NCBI GenBank assembly: GCA_035463295.1
Contig: DATHTK010000039.1
Coordinates: 23,118 to 87,117, forward strand
From: DATHTK01 sp035463295
GTDB taxonomy: Bacteria; Actinomycetota; Rubrobacteria; Rubrobacterales; Rubrobacteraceae
Reading direction: 5' to 3'
Length of the DNA: 64,000 nt
Below are positions 42,674 through 50,481 of this stretch, piece after piece. Both the position numbers and the translations under genes were made by a program. The notes beneath the pieces were generated by a model that saw only the letters and a program-made list of their open reading frames with translations, was not told the origin of the DNA and searched no databases. The first letter of the stretch is position 1, and each line of letters opens with the position of its first letter.

Positions 42674-45115
42674 ATGGAGCGGGCGCGGGTAAACGGCACC
42701 GAGCTCGAGTACGAGATCGCGGGCGAAGGAGAGCCCGTGCTCCTGATCCACGGCAGCCACATAGGGGGCTCGTTCATCCCGCTGATGACGCAGCCGGCCC
42801 TCACCGGCGAGTACAGGCTCATCCGGTATCACCGGCGGGGCTTTCTCGGGAGTATGCCGGCGAGCGGCCCCATGAGCATCAAGGACCAGGCGGAGGATTC
42901 CCGGGCGCTGCTGGAGTACCTCGGTGCTCGTCCTGCGCACGTGGTGGCTCACTCTTACGGAGGTCCGATCGGCCTGCAACTCGCGCGCGACTTCCCGGAG
43001 TACGTGCGCTCGCTGGCGCTGCTGGAGCCGGCGGTGCTCTCGGTCCCCAGGGCCCATGCGGTCCATGACCTGGTCGACCTGGCTACGAGCCACTACAGGC
43101 AGGGAAACTGGGAGGCCGCCGAAGACTTCTTCCTCGGCAGCCCGAGGGAGCGTTCGGATATCTCCCGCAACGTGCCCGGGGGACTCGAGCAGGCCCTCGC
43201 GGACATGGACACCTTCTTCGACGTGGAGGCGCCCGCGCACGAGGAGTGGCGCTTCGGGGCCGCGGAGGCGAGCAAGATCGAACACCCCACCCTCTACGTG
43301 CTCGGCGGGGAGAGCTCTCCGTTCTACGTGGAGATCCTCGACGCGCTCCGGGAGTGGATGCCGCAGACGGAGGCCGTGATCCTGCCCGAGGCGTCGCACC
43401 TGCTGCATATCCAGGACCCCGAGGGCGCCGCCGTGCTGCTGCGCAACTTCTTCGCCCGCCACCCGCTCCCGGCGGCGAGGCGTTCCGCCGAGGCAGAGAA
43501 GGCGCAAAGGCTCCGACCATCCGGCTTCTACAACGCGGCGAGCGACCTCCTGGACGGCAACCTGGAGCGCGGCCTCTCCGACGAGGCGGCGATCCGGACG
43601 CACGGGGGCGCATGGAGCTACGCCGACGTGGCATCGGGGGCAAACCGGGTGGGCAACGCGCTGCGGGGGCTCGGGGTGGAGATGGAGAACCGGGTCCTCG
43701 TCGCGCTCCCAGACTCCCCGGAGTTCGCCACCACCTTTTTCGGGGCGATCAAAGCAGGCGCCGTGCCCGTGCCCGCGAGCACCGCCCTCCGGCCAGCGGA
43801 GTATGCGTATCTGCTCGCCGACAGCCGCGCGAAGGTCGCGGTGGTGAGCGAGCCGATAGCGGCGGCGCTGCGTGAGGCGCGCCGCGGGGTCCGCTCGCTG
43901 CGGCACATCGTCGTCGTCGGTCAGCCCGGAGCCGGCGAGCTGGGCTTCGAGGAAATCGTGCGCGGCTCCGAGAACGAGCTTGCCCCGGCCAACACGACGC
44001 GAGACGACGCTTGCTTCTGGCTCTACACCTCGGGGAGGGCCGGACGACCGAAGTGCGTGCCCCACCTCCAGCACGACATGCGCTTCTGCGCCGACACCTA
44101 CGCCAGGCACGTGCTCGCCATAACCGAGGACGACGTGACGTTCTCGGTCTCCAAGCTCTACTGGGCTTACGGCCTGGGTGGTGGGCTGTACTTCCCGTTC
44201 TCGGCCGGGGCGACAACCGTGCTGCTCGCCGAACCCCCCCAGCCCCGCGTGGTGCTGAACGCGATGCAGGAGTTCGAACCCACGATCTTCTTCGGCGTGC
44301 CCACGAGCTACGCGGGCCTCCTGGCCGCGAGCCCCTCCACCTGGAAGCGGGCCGACTTAAGCCCGGTCAGGATGTGCGTGTCGTCGGGGGAGGCGCTGAG
44401 CGGATCTCTGCTGGAACGCTGGAAGGAGAAGACGAGCCTCGAGATCGTGGAGGGCATAGGCTCGACCGAGTCGTGCCACATCTTCATCTCCAACCGCCCC
44501 GGCGACGTGCGCCCGGGGTGCACGGGGAGGGTGGTCGAAGGCTGGGAGGCGATGGTCGTAGACGACGATGAGGGCAGCGAGGTGCCCCACGGAGAGCCCG
44601 GCATGCTTATGGTCAAGGGTGACTCGACCTGCCCGTTCTACTGGCACGACCATGAGCTGAGCAAAGAGACCATCCGCGGGGAGTGGCTCAGGACGGGGGA
44701 CACGTTCGTGCGCGACGAGGAGGGCTACTTCTACTACCGGGGCCGCTCAGACGAGATGCTCAAGGTGGGGGGGATGTGGGTAAGCCCGCTGGAGATAGAG
44801 TCGGTCCTGGAGGAGCACGAGCGGGTCCTGGAGTCGGCGGTGGTGGGGATTGAGGATGCGGACGGTCTGACGCGCCCCGAGGCGTTTGTGGTCTTGAAGG
44901 AGGGTGGGGGGGAGCAGCAGCTTGAGGGGGTATTGCGCCAGTTTGTGCGCCAGCGGCTGGGGGGCAACAAGACGCCGAGGGCGTTCTACTTTGTGCGCAC
45001 GCTGCCGCGGACTGACCATCGGGGAAGGCTCCTCGTCTCAGAGACGCACCAGCGGGGGGCCGACGGCGATGCGGCCGGCGAGCACCTGAGGTCGGCCCGT
45101 TTCGGGGGGGTGTAG
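42674..45115 (+). CDS. Alpha/beta-hydrolase fused to a degenerate benzoate-CoA ligase-like domain
   Basis: An 813-aa two-domain protein. Residues 1-265 are an alpha/beta hydrolase: EGEPVLLIHGSHIGG (oxyanion loop), nucleophile Ser in HVVAHSYGGPIGLQLA and His in EASHLLHIQDPEG. Residues 290-800 resemble the adjacent benzoate-CoA ligase (WSYADVASGANRVGNALRGL, SVSKLYWAYGLGGGLYFPFS). The P-loop is altered to YTSGRAGRPKCVPH and the C-terminal TGK lysine motif reads LPRTDHRGRLLVS, so no catalytic Lys is visible. Adenylation is doubtful; it may bind aryl-CoA and hydrolyse it, or act as a scaffold. ATG 42674 follows GGAAGGAG. Confidence 0.85.
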   Translation: MERARVNGTELEYEIAGEGEPVLLIHGSHIGGSFIPLMTQPALTGEYRLIRYHRRGFLGSMPASGPMSIKDQAEDSRALLEYLGARPAHVVAHSYGGPIGLQLARDFPEYVRSLALLEPAVLSVPRAHAVHDLVDLATSHYRQGNWEAAEDFFLGSPRERSDISRNVPGGLEQALADMDTFFDVEAPAHEEWRFGAAEASKIEHPTLYVLGGESSPFYVEILDALREWMPQTEAVILPEASHLLHIQDPEGAAVLLRNFFARHPLPAARRSAEAEKAQRLRPSGFYNAASDLLDGNLERGLSDEAAIRTHGGAWSYADVASGANRVGNALRGLGVEMENRVLVALPDSPEFATTFFGAIKAGAVPVPASTALRPAEYAYLLADSRAKVAVVSEPIAAALREARRGVRSLRHIVVVGQPGAGELGFEEIVRGSENELAPANTTRDDACFWLYTSGRAGRPKCVPHLQHDMRFCADTYARHVLAITEDDVTFSVSKLYWAYGLGGGLYFPFSAGATTVLLAEPPQPRVVLNAMQEFEPTIFFGVPTSYAGLLAASPSTWKRADLSPVRMCVSSGEALSGSLLERWKEKTSLEIVEGIGSTESCHIFISNRPGDVRPGCTGRVVEGWEAMVVDDDEGSEVPHGEPGMLMVKGDSTCPFYWHDHELSKETIRGEWLRTGDTFVRDEEGYFYYRGRSDEMLKVGGMWVSPLEIESVLEEHERVLESAVVGIEDADGLTRPEAFVVLKEGGGEQQLEGVLRQFVRQRLGGNKTPRAFYFVRTLPRTDHRGRLLVSETHQRGADGDAAGEHLRSARFGGV

Positions 45116-45303
45116 TCGTGGTTGTTGGCGCGTGGCCGGGCGGGTATACCGGCGAGCGAAAACAACCGGAAAATGAGGATCACTGCGGCGACGCGCGGCG
45201 GAGGCACGGATGACCGACCGGAAGGACGGGCCGATCTGACCGTTCCGGTTTGGAGAGACGGTTCTCCACGCGTGCGCTAGGACCAGAAAGGAGACGACCG
45301 ACG

Positions 45304-46575
45304 TTGAATGGAAGCTTGACGGAGGCCTGGATCGTCGGGGCGGTGAGGACCCCGATCGGGCGCCACGGAGGCGCCCTGAGCACCGTTCGCCCCGACGACC
45401 TCGGCGCCGTCGTGCTGGAGGCGTTGTCGGAGAGGAGCGGCGTGGCGCCCTCCGAGGTGGAGGACGTCTATATGGGGTGCGCCAACCAAGCCGGGGAGGA
45501 CAACAGAGACGTAGCCAGGATGAGCCTGCTCCTCGCGGGATTCCCCGAGGGCGTCGCGGGGGCAACCGTGAACCGCCTCTGCGGCTCGGGGCTCGAGGCG
45601 GTCGCGAGTGCGGCCCGGTGCGTCATGCTCGGTGAGGCGGAGGTCTACGTAGGCGGCGGGGTGGAGTCCATGAGCCGCGCTCCTTTTGTGATGCCAAAGC
45701 CACAGCGCCCCTTCCCCACCGGACACGCGACGATGTATGACACCACCCTGGGCTGGCGGATGGTCAACCCGAGGATGGAGCAGATGGGCCACACCGACTC
45801 TCTCGGCATGACCGCAGAGAACCTCGCCGAGGAGCGTTTCAAGGTTACGGCAGAAGAACAGAGACCAGAGGAGATGGCCCGAACATACGACATCACGCGC
45901 GAGGCCCAGGACCGCTTCGCTTTAAGCAGCCACCAAAAGGCGGTAGCCGCCCAGGACGAGAAGCGCTTCCGCGAGGAGATCGTGCCGGTTAGGGTGAAAG
46001 GGCGCAAAGGCGAGACGATCGTCGAGGTCGACGAGGGCCCGAGGCGCGAGACCTCGCTGGAGAAGCTCTCGAAGCTCAGGCCCGCCTTCAAGGCAGACCG
46101 CGGGAGCGTAACGGCCGGCAACTCGAGCTCCCTGAACGACGGGGCGGCGGCGGTGATGGTCGTCTCCAAGGAGTACGCCGAGAGCCACGGCCTCGAGCCT
46201 TTGGCCAGGATAAGGAGCATGGGGGTGGCAGGCGTCCCACCGCGGGTGATGGGCATAGGGCCCGTGCCAGCGACGGAGAAGGCGCTACGGAGAGCTGGGA
46301 TCACCATGGAGGACGTCGGTCTCTTGGAGCTAAACGAGGCGTTTGCCGCGCAGTCTCTAGCGGTGCTCTATGAGTGGGGGATGGAAGCCGAGGACGAGAG
46401 GCTCAACCCCAACGGAGGGGCGATAGCGCTCGGGCACCCCCTGGGGGCCTCCGGGGCGAGGATCTTGACGACGCTGGTGCACGAGATGAAGCGCAGGGAA
46501 GACGTCCGATACGGGCTGGCGACGATGTGCATAGGGGTCGGCCAGGGCATCGCCATGGTCGTAGAGAGAGCTTGA
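45304..46575 (+). CDS. Thiolase (acetyl-CoA acyltransferase, PaaJ/PcaF type)
   Basis: A 423-aa thiolase cleaving 3-ketoacyl-CoA. Nucleophilic Cys in TVNRLCGSGLEAVASAARCV (about residue 91), His in NGGAIALGHPLGASGARILT, and the second Cys in YGLATMCIGVGQGIAMV. EAWIVGAVRTPIGRHGGALS opens the fold. The likely reaction is 3-oxoadipyl-CoA to succinyl-CoA and acetyl-CoA, inferred from aromatic-pathway neighbours. The TTG at 45304 has AAAGGAG 10 bases ahead; TTG 45316 is an alternative. A related half-palindrome (TGACCGTTCCGGTTT) lies upstream at 45238. Confidence 0.94.
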   Translation: MNGSLTEAWIVGAVRTPIGRHGGALSTVRPDDLGAVVLEALSERSGVAPSEVEDVYMGCANQAGEDNRDVARMSLLLAGFPEGVAGATVNRLCGSGLEAVASAARCVMLGEAEVYVGGGVESMSRAPFVMPKPQRPFPTGHATMYDTTLGWRMVNPRMEQMGHTDSLGMTAENLAEERFKVTAEEQRPEEMARTYDITREAQDRFALSSHQKAVAAQDEKRFREEIVPVRVKGRKGETIVEVDEGPRRETSLEKLSKLRPAFKADRGSVTAGNSSSLNDGAAAVMVVSKEYAESHGLEPLARIRSMGVAGVPPRVMGIGPVPATEKALRRAGITMEDVGLLELNEAFAAQSLAVLYEWGMEAEDERLNPNGGAIALGHPLGASGARILTTLVHEMKRREDVRYGLATMCIGVGQGIAMVVERA

Positions 46576-46807
46576 ACGCCTCCGGTGTTCGCCCCTACCG
46601 GGAGGGCGCTGTCTCTTCGCAGAGGCAGATCGGGTGCGGTCGGCCAGGGAACGCCGGCGGCAGAGGCCAGCGTAGGCCGATCGCGCGAGCGAGAGAGGAG
46701 AAAGGGTGGGTACGTAAGACTACGCGGTGGTCGGGGCGGGACCGGCCCTCGCGAGGTCGGCGAGGCTCGGACCGCGTGATCCCGGCCCACCCGGCGAAGG
46801 GAGAACC

Positions 46808-47716
46808 GTGCTAGACGGCATCCCCCTCATAGACGCCCACGTCCACGCGGCGCGCCTGCCCACGCTGAAGCTCGAGTGGCGCGAATGGGCGCAGAACTTC
46901 GGCAAGGACGTACCCCTCGACGAGCTCTACGACGAGGCGGGGACCGTGATCCCGGCCCGCTTCGATGAGTACATGGCCTCGGAGGGCGTGGACGTGGCGA
47001 TCCTGTTCTGCGAGTACAGCCCGAAGTCCACCGGTATCCAGCCCGTCGAGGACCTGGTCCCGATCCTGGAACACAACCCCGACCGCTTCCGCCTGATGGC
47101 GAACCTGAACCCGCACCTGCACTACCCGCTAGTCGGGGAGCTGAAGCGCCAGATCTCTTTCGGCGCCGTCGGGTTGAAGCTCCACCCCGTTCACGGCTCC
47201 TTCGCCCCCAACGACCGGATGCTCTACCCCGCCTACGCCTTCTGCGAGGCGGAAAGGTTGCCGGCGGTCTTCCACTGCGGCACCAGCGTCTTCCCCGGAG
47301 CGACCAACCGCTACGCCGACCCCGCGCTGGTAGAGGACGTAGCGCGGGACTTCCCAGACCTCACGATCGTACTCGCCCACGGCGGCCGCGGCTGGTGGTA
47401 CGACGCCGCAGCTTTTGTCACGCTGATGCGGGAGAACGTCTGGATCGAGATCTCCGGCCTCCCTCCGAACAGACTTCCCGATTACTACAGTAACTACAAC
47501 TTCGAGCGGTTGGCCCGCAAGATGATCTTCGGCACCGACTGGCCCGGCGTGCCCGGTCCGCGGACCAACGCCCGTGCCGTCGCCAACCTCGGCCTCGAAC
47601 GCGACACCCTCGAGAAGATCCTGCACAAGAACGCCCGACGCGTCTACAGGCTGGAACGAGTCAAGAGCGAGAATTGCGCGTCGAGCGAAGGCGCGCGAGC
47701 CACGGGAGGTTCGTGA
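46808..47716 (+). CDS. Amidohydrolase family 2 protein (ACMSD/lactonase-like)
   Basis: A 302-aa TIM-barrel metal hydrolase. Metal ligands: HxH in LIDAHVHAARLP near the start, His in AVFHCGTSVFPG, His in TIVLAHGGRGWWYD and Asp in IFGTDWPGVPGP; the order matches amidohydrolase-related (family 2) enzymes. Members include aminocarboxymuconate decarboxylase and ring-cleavage lactonases, which fits placement between thiolase and the epoxidase operon, but the exact reaction is open. GTG 46808 is chosen (GAAGGGAGAA ahead); the upstream open frame (46727 on) is Pro/Arg-rich with no fold. Confidence 0.83.
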   Translation: MLDGIPLIDAHVHAARLPTLKLEWREWAQNFGKDVPLDELYDEAGTVIPARFDEYMASEGVDVAILFCEYSPKSTGIQPVEDLVPILEHNPDRFRLMANLNPHLHYPLVGELKRQISFGAVGLKLHPVHGSFAPNDRMLYPAYAFCEAERLPAVFHCGTSVFPGATNRYADPALVEDVARDFPDLTIVLAHGGRGWWYDAAAFVTLMRENVWIEISGLPPNRLPDYYSNYNFERLARKMIFGTDWPGVPGPRTNARAVANLGLERDTLEKILHKNARRVYRLERVKSENCASSEGARATGGS

Positions 47717-47731
47717 TAAGAGACACAGACC

Positions 47732-47760
47732 TTGAGTTTGACTGACCGTACAGTTATAGT
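47732..47760 (+). promoter_or_regulatory. Promoter and palindromic operator for the Paa-like operon
   Basis: TTGAGT (47732-47737), 17 bases, TATAGT (47755-47760), with the motif GACTGACCGTACAGTTATAG (47740-47759) over the spacer and -10. The motif is related to those at 37718, 37741 and 35441. The start of transcription would be about 27 bases before the GTG at 47794. Confidence 0.68.
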
Positions 47761-47793
47761 AATTGTTACCTGGAGCAAGGAAAGTGAGGAAGA

Positions 47794-48741
47794 GTGACGC
47801 CGGTAACCGAAGAGATACTTCTGGACAGGATCAAGAGCGGCAAGCTCATCGAGGATTCTTCCCAGGCCACCGAGAGGTATATCGAGGGGTTGAAGCGGGT
47901 GTTGACCGTCTCGGCTGACACGGAGCTCATCAGCGCGCCGGCGTACATGCGGGCGACGCGGGACTTCTCCACGCTTCCCAGCGTGAACAACTACATCACG
48001 GTAATGGGCATCGTGCAGGACGAGCTCGGGCATGCGCACATCGCCTACCGGATGCTCAGGGACCTCGGGGTGGACACGGAGGAGCTCGTCTACGGGCGGG
48101 ACCCCAAGCAGTTCAAGTATCCATATGCCTTCGACGTGCCGCTCGAGTCGTTCACGGAGCTGGTGGTGGCCAACGGCTTCTACGACCGGGCTGGTTTCAC
48201 GCTGCTCAGCGACATCCACAAGAACAGCAGTTACGGACCGTGGAAGCGGGCGCTGGTCAAGGTGGACCGGGAGGAGACCTTCCATCTCAGGCACGGCGAG
48301 AAGTGGATGGGGGTCTTGAGCCGGGACCCTGAGAAGAAGGCGGAAGTGCAGCGGGCGGTTGACTGGATGTTCGTGCTCACGCTGGAGTGGTTCGGGCTGC
48401 CGGACACGATGAAGCGGCACAAGGAGCAGATCGAGTACGGTTACAAAGGCTCGACCAACGACGAGCTAAGGCAGACGTGGATGTCTGCTACGGTGCCGTT
48501 GTGCGAGAAGCTGGGGTTCGACGCGCCGGCCCACTACGACAAAGAGAAGGACGAGTACGTCATAGACTGCCCGTTCCCGGCCAGGTTCGACGCCGAGGAG
48601 AAGCGCTGGGCGTTCGAGGAGGGGGCAATAAGCTGGGACGACGTGATACAGCGCTGGAGGGAACGGGGGCCCTCTAACGAAGAGTTCGTAGATCACATCC
48701 AGCGCGGTTACAAGGAGCTCTACAACGGCTCGAGCAACTAG
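47794..48741 (+). CDS. paaA: PaaA-like catalytic subunit of a diiron aryl-CoA epoxidase
   Basis: A 315-aa ferritin-like diiron oxygenase subunit. Metal-binding motifs: VQDELGHAHIAYRML (E77 and H80) and KVDREETFHLRHGEKWMG (EExxH, about residues 160-168). VLTLEWFGLPDTMKRHKEQI and the YDKEKDEYVIDCPFPARF end are PaaA-type. In E. coli PaaABC epoxidises phenylacetyl-CoA using electrons from PaaE. Here the neighbouring ligases and transporters are benzoate-like, so the aryl-CoA substrate may differ. GTG 47794 has GAGGA close upstream. First gene of an operon that continues at least to 54060. Confidence 0.9.
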   Translation: MTPVTEEILLDRIKSGKLIEDSSQATERYIEGLKRVLTVSADTELISAPAYMRATRDFSTLPSVNNYITVMGIVQDELGHAHIAYRMLRDLGVDTEELVYGRDPKQFKYPYAFDVPLESFTELVVANGFYDRAGFTLLSDIHKNSSYGPWKRALVKVDREETFHLRHGEKWMGVLSRDPEKKAEVQRAVDWMFVLTLEWFGLPDTMKRHKEQIEYGYKGSTNDELRQTWMSATVPLCEKLGFDAPAHYDKEKDEYVIDCPFPARFDAEEKRWAFEEGAISWDDVIQRWRERGPSNEEFVDHIQRGYKELYNGSSN

Positions 48742-48757
48742 CGAGGAGCGGCGAGGT

Positions 48758-48782
48758 GACCGGCCGGTTCTACCGGTCGGTC
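48758..48782 (+). other. Intercistronic hairpin between paaA and the PaaD-like gene
   Basis: GACCGGCCGGT (48758-48768) and ACCGGTCGGTC (48772-48782) form an 11-bp stem with one G-U pair and a 3-base loop. It sits 17 bases after the paaA stop and 24 bases before the next start. No U-run follows; it could set paaA stoichiometry by mRNA processing, or be an operator since it contains ACCGGTCGGT. Confidence 0.5.
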
Positions 48783-48805
48783 CTCCGCTGGTCAGAGGGA
48801 GAGAA

Positions 48806-49111
48806 ATGAGCAGGGAAGAAGGCGTACGGGAGGCATTGAAAGAGGTTCTCGACCCGGAGTACCCGATCAGCCTGGTTGACCTGGGTTTGATCCGCGGCAT
48901 CGAGGTCGACGGTTCGACGGCCAGGATCAAACTCACGTACACGTGCATGGGCTGTCCGGCGACGGACATGATCCAGGACGACATAAGGGACCGGCTGCTG
49001 CTGATGGACGGGATTGCGGAGGTCGAGATCGAGGAGGTGTGGGACTCCTGGTCCCGCGAGAACATTAGCGATAAGGGCCTGGTCCAGTTGCGTAACGTGG
49101 GGGTGGTGTGA
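48806..49111 (+). CDS. PaaD N-terminal-type protein (MIP18/DUF59 iron-sulfur assembly domain only)
   Basis: A 101-aa protein made only of the DUF59/MIP18 domain: EVLDPEYPISLVDLGLIRGI, ARIKLTYTCMGCPATDMIQD. The CMGC cysteines are family-typical. In E. coli PaaD this domain is followed by a zinc-ribbon-like C-terminal part in the same protein; here it stops, and a separate gene at 50299 encodes a matching C-terminal domain. Role: maturation of the diiron/iron-sulfur components of the epoxidase. ATG 48806 follows GGGAGAG. Its stop overlaps the next start (TGATG). Confidence 0.87.
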   Translation: MSREEGVREALKEVLDPEYPISLVDLGLIRGIEVDGSTARIKLTYTCMGCPATDMIQDDIRDRLLLMDGIAEVEIEEVWDSWSRENISDKGLVQLRNVGVV

Positions 49112-49302
49112 TGCGTCCGGTGGAGAACTACGAGGTGTTTACCGCCCGGCCCAATCGGCCCTTGAGGCACAACGGTAGCGTGCGGGCGGCGGATGCGAGC
49201 GACGCCGAGGTCTACGCGGACCTCATGTACGATGAGTGGCGTTGGGAGCAGATGTTCGTGGTGCCCACCAAGGCGCTCGTAAACGTCATCCGGCCCGAGT
49301 AG
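49111..49302 (+). CDS. Short PaaB-like subunit 1
   Basis: A 63-aa protein. YEVFTARPNRPLRHNGSVRA, then DAEVYADLMYDEW and MFVVPTKALVNVI, follow the PaaB pattern (N-terminal strand, Arg-x-x-x-H-x-G-x-V-x-A turn, helix, strand). It is about one third shorter than E. coli PaaB (95 aa), lacking its C-terminal tail. In the epoxidase PaaB bridges PaaAC heterodimers. The ATG overlaps the previous stop by one base. Confidence 0.8.
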   Translation: MRPVENYEVFTARPNRPLRHNGSVRAADASDAEVYADLMYDEWRWEQMFVVPTKALVNVIRPE

Positions 49303-49316
49303 GAGGAGGTCCGAGC

Positions 49317-49517
49317 ATGAACGACTACATGGTTTTCGCGAGGACCGAGTACAGCGAACCCATCGAGCACCAGGGGAGAATCCAGGCGGCGGACGACGAG
49401 GAGGCAAGAAACGTAGCGGTCGAGCAGTTCGGCGGCGAGTGGCTGGAGCTCGTGCTCATCCCCGAGCGCGACGTCCGCTGGGTGATGAGGAAAGAAGAGC
49501 TGGAGGCGCCGGCATGA
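49317..49517 (+). CDS. Short PaaB-like subunit 2
   Basis: A 66-aa protein with the same layout as the preceding one: NDYMVFARTEYSEPIEHQGR, then IQAADDEEARNVAVEQFG and WLELVLIPERDVRWV. The two are clearly diverged (few identical residues beyond Y.VF.R and G.V/I.AAD). ATG 49317 has AGGAGGAGG about 8 bases before it. Its stop overlaps the start of the PaaC-like gene by four bases (ATGA). Two PaaB-type subunits in tandem suggest a hetero-oligomeric bridge. Confidence 0.78.
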   Translation: MNDYMVFARTEYSEPIEHQGRIQAADDEEARNVAVEQFGGEWLELVLIPERDVRWVMRKEELEAPA

Positions 49518-50362
49518 GCGAGATCGGTGAAGGCGGCAGGGTAGAGGGGACGGAGGAGGTCGCGCCGCCCAGGAGCGCGGTGGAGGAGTTCCAGGTGGAG
49601 AACGACGAGGCGCTCGCCGCGCTGGTCAACCTGATCGCGGTCCTCGGCGACAACGAGTACTTCCTCGGCCGGCGCGTCTCCGAGTGGGCCGACGCGGGTC
49701 CGCTTCTGGAGTCCGCCGTCGCCTGCTCCGCCATATCCCAGGACACTCTGGGCCGCTCGCGGGCCATCTATCCGCTTCTGGAGGAGTTGCCCTGGCCCAA
49801 TCCGCCTACGGCCCTTCAGGGGGAGAGCGACCGCGTGCGCCGCTACTCGGTGAGCTTCCTCGACGAGGAGTTCCCGAGCTGGTCGAACGTGGTGGCGGCG
49901 CTGACCCTGATCAGCCCGGCGCTCAGCACGGTCTTCGAGGCCGTTACGGATTCCGGTTACGAGGCGCTGGCCCGTAGGGCGCGGCGCATCCTCGAGGAGG
50001 AGCGTCTGACCTCGGCGTACGCCGCGGGACTGGTACGCCAGATAGCCTCCACCGACCGCGGTCGCGAGCTGCTGCAGCGGAGGGTGGACGAGCTCTTTCC
50101 GGAGATGCTCTGCTGGTTCGGGCCTCCGGACGAATCCGGACTGGAGGTGCTGAAGAGCGAGGGCCTCGTCAACATGACCAACGAGGACATGCGCCAGACC
50201 TACCTGGGACGAGTGGTGCCCCTCTTGCAGGAGGTCAGCATCGAGGTCCCGGTGAAATGGAACGCGAGCGAAAAGAGATGGGAGTACGGCGAACTACCAT
50301 GGAACGAGTGGAACCAGCTGCAACGCCGCCTGGAGAGGCCGGCGGCGAGGAGCGGCACCTGA
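49514..50362 (+). CDS. paaC: PaaC-like structural subunit of the aryl-CoA epoxidase
   Basis: A 282-aa ferritin-like helical protein. LIAVLGDNEYFLGRRVSEWA at about residues 37-56 and SAISQDTLGRSRAIYPLLEE match the PaaC helices; the metal ligands seen in PaaA are missing, as expected for the non-catalytic partner. NMTNEDMRQTYLGRVVPLLQ parallels the TNDELRQTWMSATVPLCEKL segment of the PaaA-like protein, consistent with their common origin. The N-terminal 25 residues are acidic and likely disordered. The start overlaps the second PaaB-like gene by four bases. Confidence 0.85.
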   Translation: MSEIGEGGRVEGTEEVAPPRSAVEEFQVENDEALAALVNLIAVLGDNEYFLGRRVSEWADAGPLLESAVACSAISQDTLGRSRAIYPLLEELPWPNPPTALQGESDRVRRYSVSFLDEEFPSWSNVVAALTLISPALSTVFEAVTDSGYEALARRARRILEEERLTSAYAAGLVRQIASTDRGRELLQRRVDELFPEMLCWFGPPDESGLEVLKSEGLVNMTNEDMRQTYLGRVVPLLQEVSIEVPVKWNASEKRWEYGELPWNEWNQLQRRLERPAARSGT

Positions 50363-50481
50363 GTTGTCCCTGGTGTGACTCGGAGAGCGTGGAGCTCGTG
50401 GGGGCCTACGGGTCGCACCTGATGGTCTCCCAGTACATCTGCCTCACGTGCCACAGCCCGTTCGAGCGCATCCGTAAATGA
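50299..50481 (+). CDS. PaaD C-terminal zinc-ribbon-type protein, separately encoded
   Basis: A 60-aa protein: a Pro/Gly/Glu linker of about 22 residues, then LSCPWCDSESVELVGAYGSH and YICLTCHSPFERIRK. The CxxC...CxxC pair and the final CxxCxxPF match the C-terminal ribbon of E. coli PaaD, which is normally fused to DUF59. It overlaps the PaaC-like gene by 64 bases and its stop overlaps the next ATG (ATGA). ATG 50299 is the most likely start; ATG 50257 is also in frame. A fission of paaD is the simplest reading. Confidence 0.75.
   Translation: MERVEPAATPPGEAGGEERHLSCPWCDSESVELVGAYGSHLMVSQYICLTCHSPFERIRK

Noticed and set aside
45116..45303. Gap before the thiolase gene examined for a tRNA, small RNA or short gene
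   Set aside because: No cloverleaf or convincing frame; only a loose ACCGTTCCGGT-like motif at 45238-45252, reported with the operator finding.
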